Source: Cladopsammia gracilis
Lineage: Eukaryota; Cnidaria; Anthozoa; Scleractinia; Dendrophylliidae
Assembly: GCA_022457155.1 (NCBI GenBank)
Contig: JAJGOT010000473.1
Coordinates: forward strand, 605,067 to 669,066
Length of the DNA stretch: 64,000 bases
Reading direction: 5' to 3'
Positions 40,301-52,300 of the stretch are shown here, piece after piece. The position numbers were made by a program, and so were the translations under genes. The notes under the pieces were generated by a model that had not been told where the DNA came from, made no database searches, and saw only the letters and a list, made by a program, of their open reading frames with translations. The stretch's first letter is position 1. The number at the start of each line of letters is the position of its first letter.

Positions 40301-43300
40301 GAAAAGCGTTTATTAAGGCAAAAAAATTGACAAACAGTCAATTGGTGGAAGTGAAACAACTACGTGTATATCAATTTTATTCTATTATTTAATGAACCAC
40401 TTGGTGTGCAATGCTTTCTGGGACATTTTGGATCACAAAGATCGCAAGAGTGGTTTCCATATAAAAACCTCTCGATCGAAAGGATCGCAAGGATCGCAGT
40501 AGTTCGAAGGGGATGGGGATGGGGAAGGGGGAAGGGGGAGAATTCAGGCGCGCGAGAACGCGAAGGGCGAAGCGTTCTCGCGCGCCTGGTTTCCATTTGA
40601 TCGTAAGGGTCGCACAGCACTTTTTTCTGCGATCGCTGCGATCCTTGCGATTATAAGGAAACCAGGCTTAAAGCAAACCCGCGATATAAAAGGCGTCTGG
40701 ACTATCCAACTCATGCAAATGAGCAAAATCTATTGTTCTTGCTCATTTCATTAGATTCGGCGTGGGGCTTTGCCCTTTTATACCGCAGGTTTGCCTTTAA
40801 GAAAGCTAGATCAATGCTTATCCATTTGTCTCACGATGGAGTCACTTTGAGATGTTCATCGTGACGTTTCGACTGCGATTCCTGCTAGTCTTCATCAGGC
40901 AATGCAAGTAATAGCATTAGCAGTTGAAACATCGCATCAATCCATCGTGAGACAATTAATAAGCATTCGAGAAGCAAGATGCTGTACACAACGGCTTGAA
41001 CTCGTGACATCTTTGATACATTGCAGTATTAATTCCCGAGTGTTTCGATTGCTTTTACGAAGAAACAAGCTTTCAATTATGTCTAAAAAGTAAGACCACA
41101 CTAAAGAAAGAAACCTCGATCGCTAAGCAAATTGCAAGTTCTATAAAACAAAAATCTTGCCGGAACAAAATTCCCACAGCAACAAGTGGCGACCACAATA
41201 ACAAACGGTCCTATGCATCCATGAACGCTCGCTTTGTCTTGAAATTAAAACTTTCAATTGTACGCTGAAATTCTTCCTTCTGCTAAAGTCAAAACTTGGA
41301 GAGATTTTGTGGCATGTACTTCGTGGCTGAAAGTCATATAGTCGTCGGCATACTTAAAATATGCGTGCATAAATTTACATGCACTAATGTGACACACAAA
41401 AAAGAGTCACAGCCGAAAACATGACTCGTCGGCTATGCACCGAGAAAGAACCTTTTTATTGCTTTTAGGAGTATGCCAGGCTACCATCCCAATATGAAGC
41501 CTTCACGGACAACAAAACCGAGTGGATAAGCGATAAGCACTTTACCCAACAGCGTCTGGCAGGTCCCAATCCCATGTCACTTAAACGAGTGACCATTCAC
41601 GGTGAAGGTAAGCCGTTACTGGGCATCCAACGTTCTCCAAAACGTAACTCTTGTGACTAGTAAAGGCCATGCACAGTATAGTAGAACTTGTCTCCTAACC
41701 GACCACTTTTCCAAAATATTTATTTTCTTCCAGTCAAATCAATATAAATCGAATTGAATAATGTGTTACAGGAAAATGAAAATGTTGGCACCTGCGTAAA
41801 AAACGTCTATATGGCACAATATATTGCGCTGATAGATGCTCTGTACATTGAAATTACTACAGGTTCATATGATTCAAAGTTAAGTGCCCTGTGGTCTGAT
41901 AGATGCTTTGCACATTGAAATTACACAGGTTCATATGATTTAAAGTTAAGATCCCTGTGGTCTGATAGATGCTTTGTACATTGAAATTATACAGGTTCAT
42001 ATGATTCAAAGTAAGACCCTGTGGTCTGATAGCTGCTTTGTATATTGAAATTACTACAGGTTCATATGATTCAAAGTTAAGACCCCTGTGATCTGATAGG
42101 TGCTTTTCACATTGGAATTACTACAGGTTCATATGACTCAAAATCAAGACCCATGTGGTCTGACCTCCCATAAGCGATCACCAGTGGCTTTGTATTTTGG
42201 GTGGTCGCTCACGGGAGGTTCAACTGTACTCAAGGCAAGCCAGTAAGACACATTCTCAAACTCATTAATAATTCATCAAGTTGAAACAAAATTTATCGTG
42301 ACGGTGGTTTGGTTTATTCCTTTAACAAAACCTTAGATGAGTCTACAAAATTATTTTAGCATCTTCATGTTTATTTAGTACTAAGACGTTCTAGCGCAGT
42401 CTTCAGAGAAAAATGAAAATAATTTTTAAGTGATGTCTTTAGGGACATTAATGTTGCTCCTTGCAATACATTGAGCTTTTATAGTGGTGGAGTCAATTAA
42501 AAGACGATGAGACAGATTTCGGTGAAGGTTTCTTGTAATTTTTTCGTTGTGGTGGTAGTAATGCGAGGATGTTAATGTTGAGTAGGATGGAGATGATGAG
42601 CATGAGAATGATGGTGCTGCTGCTGCTGATGTTGATGTCGATGACGACGATGATGCTGATGATGACGATGGTAATGGTGGTGATGGTGCTGATGATGATG
42701 ATGATGATGATGATATATAACTACGATGACGTTGACTATGATGGTGAAGGTGGTTGTGGTAGTATCCGAGGGTAATAATGAGTCATGACGATGGTGGTGA
42801 AGTAATTCTACCTTACGTTTGTTCCAAACAGAAAAGAGAAGATGTACAGTGAAGACTACCGACGGCAGATGGTGCCACTTTCCATTTATTTATCGCGGTA
42901 AACTTTACCGCAAGTGTACAAGTGTTGGCCATAATAAGCCTTGGTGTTCAACAACGGAAAAATTTATGGCAGATGGGGAAACTGCAAAGGTAACAAAGAA
43001 AATGTTTGAACGTTTAATTTATTCTTTGTTACGAGAATTAGTGACGATTAATAAAATTATGATGACAAGGGGAATGCGAGCAGTACAAAAGTAATAAGGC
43101 AAGCAATAGCCTTACAATATTGTGTTCAGCATAAAAAGTTAGCCATGAAGTTGCACCAATGTTGACCATAATAAGCCTTCGTTTTCAACGAGAAATTTTG
43201 GAAGATGGGGAACCTTAGAATATATCTTTGGCATAATGTATCCTTTGTTTTACATGAATGGATAATTCCGTTGTTGTATATTTAATTGTATACTTACTTA

Positions 43301-46300
43301 TGTTCTTTTTTGTCCTGTTTAGAGAGCGAGAACTCGGAAGAAGGTAAGTCGATGTCCGATTTGCTTCCTTTCCTAGCTGTTTATCAGAGGTTTTGCATGG
43401 CAGCCATGTTGCATGGCAGGAACAATAGATTATTTTCCCTATGGGAAAGAATGTTCTTTCTAATGCAAAACATTTTCATTGTTCCTGCCATGCAACACGG
43501 CTGCCGTGCAAAACCTCTATTAAGAGAAAACAAGAATGAAGGCAAAGTTAATTCCTAAGTGAAAAAGAAGTAAATATCAACTGAAAGTCATCCGTGGTTG
43601 CATTATGGTATAAAAACAACAATTTCACAGACGAATCTACGGAATTGGTGTTGATATAATTTTCATTAGCGAACCATCTGCAACTGATTTGTCGTTAACC
43701 AAGAGAAGCAGAGGGACACGGGTGTTAAGTTTGGCGGGTGTCGCGTTGAATGTTGAAAGTGAATTATCATCCGTTTTGAAGAAGTTATTCAAAGAGCGTT
43801 ATATTTTACCCAAAATATACCCAAAATAGAACGGCCATGAGTTCGGCGAGGAATCTTTCTACAATTTCGTGAGCCTTGCCGCTGCAGAATAGATGTTTAT
43901 GACACCGACGTTCTTGATAAAATCTGCTAAAATAATGCTTTCCGCTGTTCCACAGCTCTTTCCACAGTGCACCTACAGTTAATGGTTTCGCAAAAGTAGC
44001 AGTGCTTGTGCAATAATTTCGTTAGCGACATGTCAACTTGCCATTTTTTACTGATCGGAAAACCAAGCATTTTTCGCATCATTTCCAGCCAAGCGCGAAC
44101 TAAAAACAACAGGCAACGTGATTTCCGGAAACAATCTGATTGGCTACATTTTTCGATAACATCACTGTTGACAGATTTCTTAATTTGGGGGCGGCAGACG
44201 TCTCGTAAATAAATATATCAGCTTTTTCTGTCCTTCCCCTCTTTTTTCTCATTCCCCGCGCTGCGCCGACTTTAGATCGTCAAAAAAGAGCGCCTGATCG
44301 CAGATAACACTTGACTAATTCGTCTTAGTGCCCAGGCCCCTTTTTAACTCGTGAATACGCGAAGCCTTGAACAAGTTATAGCAGTGGGACAGCATTTCAC
44401 TGGATGGGTCGAACCACTGTTACAATTGAGCCCGCGAAATGTAATAGTCACCTGTCTTAACCATACGGACGGCGCTGGAGGAAGGGGAGATTGGAGAGTT
44501 GGACGCAGGGGGTGGGGGCCGGTGGAGCAATTGTCTAGAAAAAGGGAGGTCTGAACGCTTTGTATTCACGAGTTGGCTCACAGGAGCCTTTGATTTGCAT
44601 CTTACTCTGGAGACAGGGGAGAGTGGAGAGTTGGGCGCAGGGGGTGGGGCCGATGAGGCAATTGTCTAGAAGGGTGGTCTGAACGCTTTGTATTCACGAG
44701 TTGGCTCACAGGAGCCTTTAATTTGTATCTTACTCTGGAGACAGCGTCGATGAATAATAGCTGAAAATGGAATCTATTTTCTTCAAGAACGTTGTTCATA
44801 TTAATATGACCCAAATAATTGTTGTTCAAATTTCAGAGGCTGAGGACTGCAGTATTCAGACCACAAAAGGTGAATGGTGTCATTTTCCATTTACCTACGA
44901 TGGAAAAGTTTACGACAAATGTACCAGTGATTACCATCATAGACGTTGGTGTTTAACTACAAAAACGTATACTAGAGGCAAATGGGGAAATTGTAAAGGT
45001 AAATATGTAGGAATAATCTATATCATGGTACATGTATTCTACAACAGGCGTACCCTAAAAAAGGGAGGTTATAACTATTTCCCTACCTCTGTTGACGTAA
45101 TTGATCAGACTTTGTGACAAATCAATATGCACGCAAAGTAACCTGGATGAATATGGCGAGGACGAGGCCCAGTGATGTCTAGACGATTGTGCAAAACATG
45201 TTCTTACTCATCCTCTCTCATTTTTTACTTTCATTAAGTTGACCTTGGACAAAGACAAAGCGCTGAATTTGCAAATATAGTCCTAAAAGAAGCATGTAAA
45301 ACTTTTTTTAAGTCCATTAAAAGACACCAATCTTTTCCTTAAAAATGATAAGCGCGGCTTAGAAATTTCGTAGCGAGAAGGCTAAAACAAAGACAAGTAT
45401 CGTACGGTAGTCTTCCATCGCATTACCATTGTTAATTTTATTCAAAACGATAATAAGGTAGTTTAAGCGCCCTTTATTCCAATATAATTCCTTGTAGATG
45501 CATTTATGTTTGAACTGATGTAGGTTTTGTTTTCTTTCAGGAAAAGAAGAGAAGGAAGAAAAAGAAGAAGGTGAGCTAACAATGCACTGTGAGCTCCCTC
45601 GGTGGTTCAAATGTATCTTATACCAATGGTATCATGGTGATGATTAGCCTAATACGTAGTTTGGAATATGAAGTGACATTATCGGAGAAGTAACTAGTTC
45701 TTAAAAAAATATATGACTTTAAATGTATGAGGAATAACGTGAAGACAATGTCACTGTTTGGCATTCGCTACAGCATACCGCTTGCTACTGATGTCCTCTG
45801 AAGCTAAAAGGGATAAGCGGTCGGGACCACTGACTTTTGCTTTGATATTTTGGTAGTTCAGGAATATATATACAGTAGGTGAATGTCTAGACCTACCAGA
45901 GTGCAGGATTAGTACACAACAGGGCAGAAAAAGGAGCTATATGTAGTGACTTACGGCCGGATATAGATACTTTCCAATTTAGCAAGTTTTTTATTCTGTT
46001 CCTATATACAGGACCAATAGGACTGGATTGGAACAAATTGAAAGAAACACTGAATCCCAACTTTGACTGGGAGGCCGCTGTACAAGGGACTCTAAAAACT
46101 GACGACCCTTTGGAAGAGGTTATATATCGTCCTTTCTGCTTCTTAATAATTGATAGCTTTGAGGATTTTTAATCCAGCCATAGTATCATTGCATTGCCTC
46201 TGAAAATCCCCTTTGGGGACGTGGTAATAAAGTATGTATGTATGTATGTTAATATAACAAACTGGTTATGAAGCTCAACAAATTTCAAAAAGAGTGTACA

Positions 46301-49300
46301 AAGCTGCTTTGTTTTATGTTGAACGGATGACGTGCACATTGTTTTGTTTAACGTGAGAGGCCAAATGTTTCTACTGGTCAGTTGCTCATATGCATTTCAA
46401 TACCTTTTGTGTTTTGTGCACGGTCAAGGCAAACGAACAAAAGAAATGAGAACAAAAACATATAACAAAGGAGACTGAGTTTCATAACAAGTTTATTCTA
46501 TTAAGGTACCTGCCCAGGGTATATTTGCCCTCTCTGAATATCTCCCAAAAATGTCTCGGTGAGCATCCTGATGTCCAATTTCAAAATCCAAAATTTCAGG
46601 TCAATATCTTAAATCGTTCAGAAGATATGGACATTCAAAATTTGGTCTTTTGACCACTTTTGAGCACTCTGATTGGTTGAATTAGGTCACATGACCCTTT
46701 GGCGGGACATTCAAGCAAAATATAGTATTTTCAAGTGTTTCTGTAGCAGAACTGAGTTGTGCTAGCAAATTCAAATGAAAAGAAACTGATTTTGAGGATT
46801 GAAAACATTTTTTAATATAATTTTGATCCGTCAAGTCAACAGTTGAGGGAGTTTGACAGCTGTCAATCATAGGGAATTACCAAATAAGGAAATCACAAAA
46901 ACGTGTTTTTCTCATTCGGATTTTAATATTTTTCGATTCTGTTTTCAGCAATGCGTTTCAACAACCAATTGGCACAATCGTGTGTTTGGGAAATTGAGTT
47001 GCATTATTGTAAGCAAAATTTACCGAGAAAAATGTTGATTTATTTTTTTAACCAAATTTTCCAATAACTTTGCTTACAATAATGCGACTCAAGCTGGTGG
47101 CCGTTGTGGAGAGGTTCGACTGTACTCGAAGCCGGAAAATTATCTCATTTTTGGCTAAAAGACTTATTTTTTAGATGGAAGTATTACAGTGAAGTTAAAC
47201 TGAAACATTTTGATTTTGTCGCCTTTTATGGCTTATTTCAGGCGATAAATCAGGGCCGCATCTATGCTCTTCGTTATGAATTGTGTGACGACATGGACAG
47301 ATCACCGGACCTCACAGATAGGGATCCTCGACGGAAAATGTGGAACTTTCTCTCTCCCATCGCACTGTTTGCGTCTGCGAGGGTTGGTGAACATCAAAAT
47401 GAACTCGTTCCTGTGGCAATTCAAATGGACTACACACCAGGTTCAGTATTAAAAAATGCTAGTTTATCAACAGATGTTTATCGTGCAATATAAGGGGTGT
47501 TTCTTGGTGCTGCGGAAGCCATTGTTGGTTTAGCTTTTGTGTTGTGGTATGGGTATTGTTCAGTGTCTTTTGGATCTTTTGTTTTACGTCATTTGGTGAT
47601 CACAACATCCGCAACACCAAGAAACTACCAATATAAGCTCGGAATCGCCTTGATTCATTTTGTGAATGTGCACAAATCTCGTGAATGTCTACAGTGTTTC
47701 TTGTCTGTCCATTTAAGTTTCCTATCGGTTTTGATTTGCTGGTTTTTGGTCATAAAAACTCCCACTTATAACCTAACTTGCGAACACAAAATAGTTAAGT
47801 TGATATTTATTTTAAGCAATTTGTTAAAAAGGAAGCTAGCATTAGATATACGAGTCTATGTGCAGCAGTTTCAATACTATTTCTATACACGCTTGATCTC
47901 TGTAAGAATTTCATGTTGGCAGAAGTTACAGTCGGTTAACAATCATGTTTTAGTTATATCATCTGACCAGACTGCAGTCAACTTTAGCGTATGGTAACAT
48001 TATTTACTTTAGGTTCAGCGGTTTACACTCCCAAAGATGGCGGCAACTGGATGTTGGCCAAACTGAATGTTCAAATAACAGATCTCGGATATGCACAAAT
48101 TGTGGAGCACCTTGTTAAGGTATAAACGAATTATAAAAATACCACTGTGTTTTGAGACATGATTGCAGTTGATGCTTCTGAACCAGGCTTACTGGCAAGA
48201 ACGCTATCGACTACCAGCCCTACTTGTTGCTTGGCAGTAAGCCCCAGCTGATGTTTTGTTTTGATCTCTATCAGTTTATGTATTTTATGTGGGAGTTCCT
48301 GCAAACTTACCGACTTTCAACCACCTGCGCCACATTCACGGTAACTATACGGCTATACTGCCTGATTTCTTTCTTTCTTTCTTTGTTTATGCTTTTCAAG
48401 GTTCATTTGCTGATGGAAGCATTCTGTGTCATCTTAAAACGGACCCTGTCGCCCCAGCATCCGCTGCATCAAATCCTCAAGTTTCACTGCAGAGAGATAA
48501 CCGCCCCAAATACGTTTGGAACTCCAAAGCTTGTAAACGAGGCGCAGTTTATGGATCTGCTGTTTGCACATGGAAACACGGGGACAATTAGACTTCTTCA
48601 AGATGGGCATCGATTATCTACGTGGGAGGTGACAGATTTAAGACGAGATATAAAGGTTCGTTATAATGTCAGCTTTATATTAAAGTCTGGTACCTCTATT
48701 TTTCCTGGTAGCGCCAAAATACAGAAATATAAAAGAAATATCTAAGCATCATAAACAATTGCAAAGAAACTGAAACTCGACAGGCTTTAACGGCATTCGA
48801 ACCGGCCATGCATAACCCTTGCGAATCCGCTGCAAATGTACGTGCTCAACTACTGAGCTATGAAGCCACATATGCGAGTTGAATTCTGTTATACCAAATG
48901 AATGATAAAGAAGTGCAGATAACATAAAAACATAAGAACTGTGGGAGAGAAAAAATGAAGAAAAATGTGCACATTAATACATTATCCGGAGCGAGCAACA
49001 GTTATCTATTCTTCTCGCGTCGTTTTTATAGACTGGATTATTTTTAGATTATCAAGATTTCAAGAGAACTGAATATTGGAGAAGAAATTATTTTGCAGCT
49101 TTCATTGTGCCGGCCACTTTAAAGTTAGAACTACTTTGCTACCTAGTGTATTAAATTGGGGGCTAACTTTGATTCCCTAGAAACGCGGACTAGATGACAG
49201 CAAACTTATCCCATACTTCCCTTACCGAGATGACGGTGCGCAAATTTTAGGAGTTATAGATCATATGGTGAAGAATTACGTCAACTTGTAAGTATGAATA

Positions 49301-52300
49301 CAGAAAACGGACACGATCAATTACAGTTCAAAGTCGGAATGACGCCTAAATTTCAACGAAACTAATCTCTATGTCGAAATCTATAATCCTTCCTCGGACT
49401 AACACAGAGGAAGATAGGGATGAGCAGTATTTATATCAAATAAGTGCTGTTGGTTTATTGGAATCAGAAAATTGATCCCTGAGACTTTATTCGTTTATAA
49501 AGTCTTTAAAACCTAAAAAAAACAGCTGGACAGAAAAAAAATTCCGTATTATAGACAGGAAATGTGATTATAAAACTGCACTGAATAACAAGAATTCCTC
49601 CCATTAAGAAAAAATTCGTCTCAACACTTGTATACCTAGTGGTATATATGTTGTGGTTCAATTTTATCCTTGGTTCAAATTTTATTTTCCTTTGTTTTTG
49701 GCTATGGTAATGTATGATAATGAGTTTTAAAAAGGAAAATAAAATTTAAACCAAGGATAAAATTGAACCACAACATATACATCCAGTAAGTATGGAAGGA
49801 GAGTTCTGTGCCTTCTCCTTGTTACGATATCATTTGCTTGTTTATCTATTTATTTGTGATTTTCTTATATATAACTGTGAAAACCTTTTGTGACGACATT
49901 AATAATGTTTAGTTGATTAAAGGACGCAGTTGTCAATTGGGATTTCGTCCTGTCACCGTTTCCTGTCATACCTTTTTGTTTTTGATAATGAGAGCCACTT
50001 GCCTGGTTTGTGCTTTTAGGCAATTTTGTGCTTTTAGGCCGATACGCAAATCGGATGTTTACCCCATGGCGGCTGAGAGCAAAGAGAGGAACTATTATTG
50101 AAAAGCAACCTATTTATGGGAATCCGGATACCCATACAAGCACCTATTGTTCTCCGCTGGCCGGACACCTCTGACAATGACCCTTTCTTGTCTCACATAA
50201 ACCTAATTATTCGTTTCTCACAATTATTGGCATTTTATTGTTATTTCGTTTTGTGACAAACTCAATAAACAATAAACGATAAACTCAAACGATAAAGCGC
50301 AATTGTTCTTCAGATATTATAAAGAAGATAAAGCTGTCAAGGAAGACGTCGAACTTCAGGATTTCCTCAATGAAGTGTCGCTTAACGGAACTGGAGAGAA
50401 CGGTGGCATTGGAAGGGTAAATACAAGTTTTTTTCTCTTATGCAGATAAGCCGCGGCTACAGAACAGAATGTGTGCTCTTACAGGAACGTGACTGTTTGG
50501 AAAATTATCACGCAGCCAACGTGGACTGAAAATCATACGTGCTGTCACTCTTACTCTCACTCTCCCCAGGTCCTTCTCTGCGTTGTAAATGACAGGCTGA
50601 GAAACCTGGAGCAGGGTTGCTGAAATACTAAAAAATGCTGGATATTATGTCATGTAAAACGTTATGTAATGTCTTCGTTTCGTTTGGAAATAACCTACGA
50701 AAACGCCATTTCATCGTATGCAAATAATCCACGATTCTTGAAGTATTTTGGCTGCACATACTTAAAGAATTGCCTCAATTACAAGTCATTGCGGCCAAGA
50801 GCTCAGTCTGCAATGTAAAGCGGAAGTTACGCCTGGTATCCAGAGTGTATATGCATATCCAATTGTATATTTGAGTCTATCTCAAGTCGCATTTCAACTT
50901 TTCAAAGGAATTACAAGTCCATGCTATAGAATTTACGAATCAATGATCCATCCAGAAAACATTTCAGGTACAGTGTAGCCATTTTGCTTCGAGGACTCAG
51001 CAATTTCTCTTCCTATGTATTCTAATTCCCATATATTCTGCTCGGTTAAGGACTTGCACTAGTGACACGTGCACAATTGGTTTTAGTTCCTTGCTGTCGC
51101 CGCCATGTTTGATCGAATCGCTGACCACTATAGTGTCTACATGTAGAAACATAGAATGCACGATCACTGCAACAAACTGTTGAGAATGGCCGGATCTGGG
51201 TTTATAGACCTAGATCAGTATTAATACTTCAAGCGAACCAAAGAAACGGCAAACTGATCCTTACGGTAGAAAAACAGAAGCAGAAGCAAATAAAAAAGAA
51301 GCTGTACACAGCTCGAACTCGTGGCGCCTTTAATCATTGCAGCATTGATTCCCGAGTGTTTTGAGTGCTTTTACGGAGAAACATAAGCTTAAAATGATGT
51401 CTAATCAAAGGCTCCTGCGAGCCAACCCGTGAATACCAAATGTTAAAGGTAACGAAATATTGCGTGTTTTTTTTTTTTGGAAATTAAATGTAACGACTTT
51501 TGACGAACGCAAAAAACCCGGAAATTTTCAGTTTGGAAAAAAAAAAGAAAAAAAAATCCGTCTAGGGGACATCGAACTCACGTCTTCGACGCCCTCCCGC
51601 TCTATTGTCCCATCATTTATCCACTACACTACCTAGGATTTGGTTACAATCAGGTCAAATTTTGTTATTTCAACGTAGATATGCGGAAATAGTTTACATC
51701 TGAGTGATGGATCGAGCGAGCGAGCTAGTGAGTGAGTGAATTTGCTGTCGTCTCCGATAACCCGTTCATTACGCTACACGTATTCACGGGTTAAAAAGTA
51801 AGAGTACACTACATTCACTATATTCAGTAGCCGACACTTCAAATCGATCGCTAAGCAAATTGCAAGTTATATAAACACAAAACTTTCCGGAACAAAAATC
51901 CCACAGGAATAAGCGGCGAACACAACATCAAACGGTCATATCCATCCATGAACGACTTGCATTGTCTTGAAAACTTGCTATTGTACTACGCTGTAGTTCT
52001 TTCCTTTTGCTTCTCAATTCAACACACGGAGAGATTGGTATATACTTCATTGTAACACACCATATAGGGATCCTATCATATAGGGATCCTAAAAACTCAT
52101 TTTAAAATGGTTAGCTTTTATTTACTGTTATGGGTAGTGATATCCATAACAGTAAATAAAAGCTAACCATTTTAAAATGAGTTTTTTAGCCCTAAGTAAG
52201 TGCCGGATTCTTTGACGTGCATAAATTAAAACTACCATGAAGTATATACCGAGAGATTTTGCGGTATGTATTTCATGGCTGAAAGCCATATGGTCGTTGA

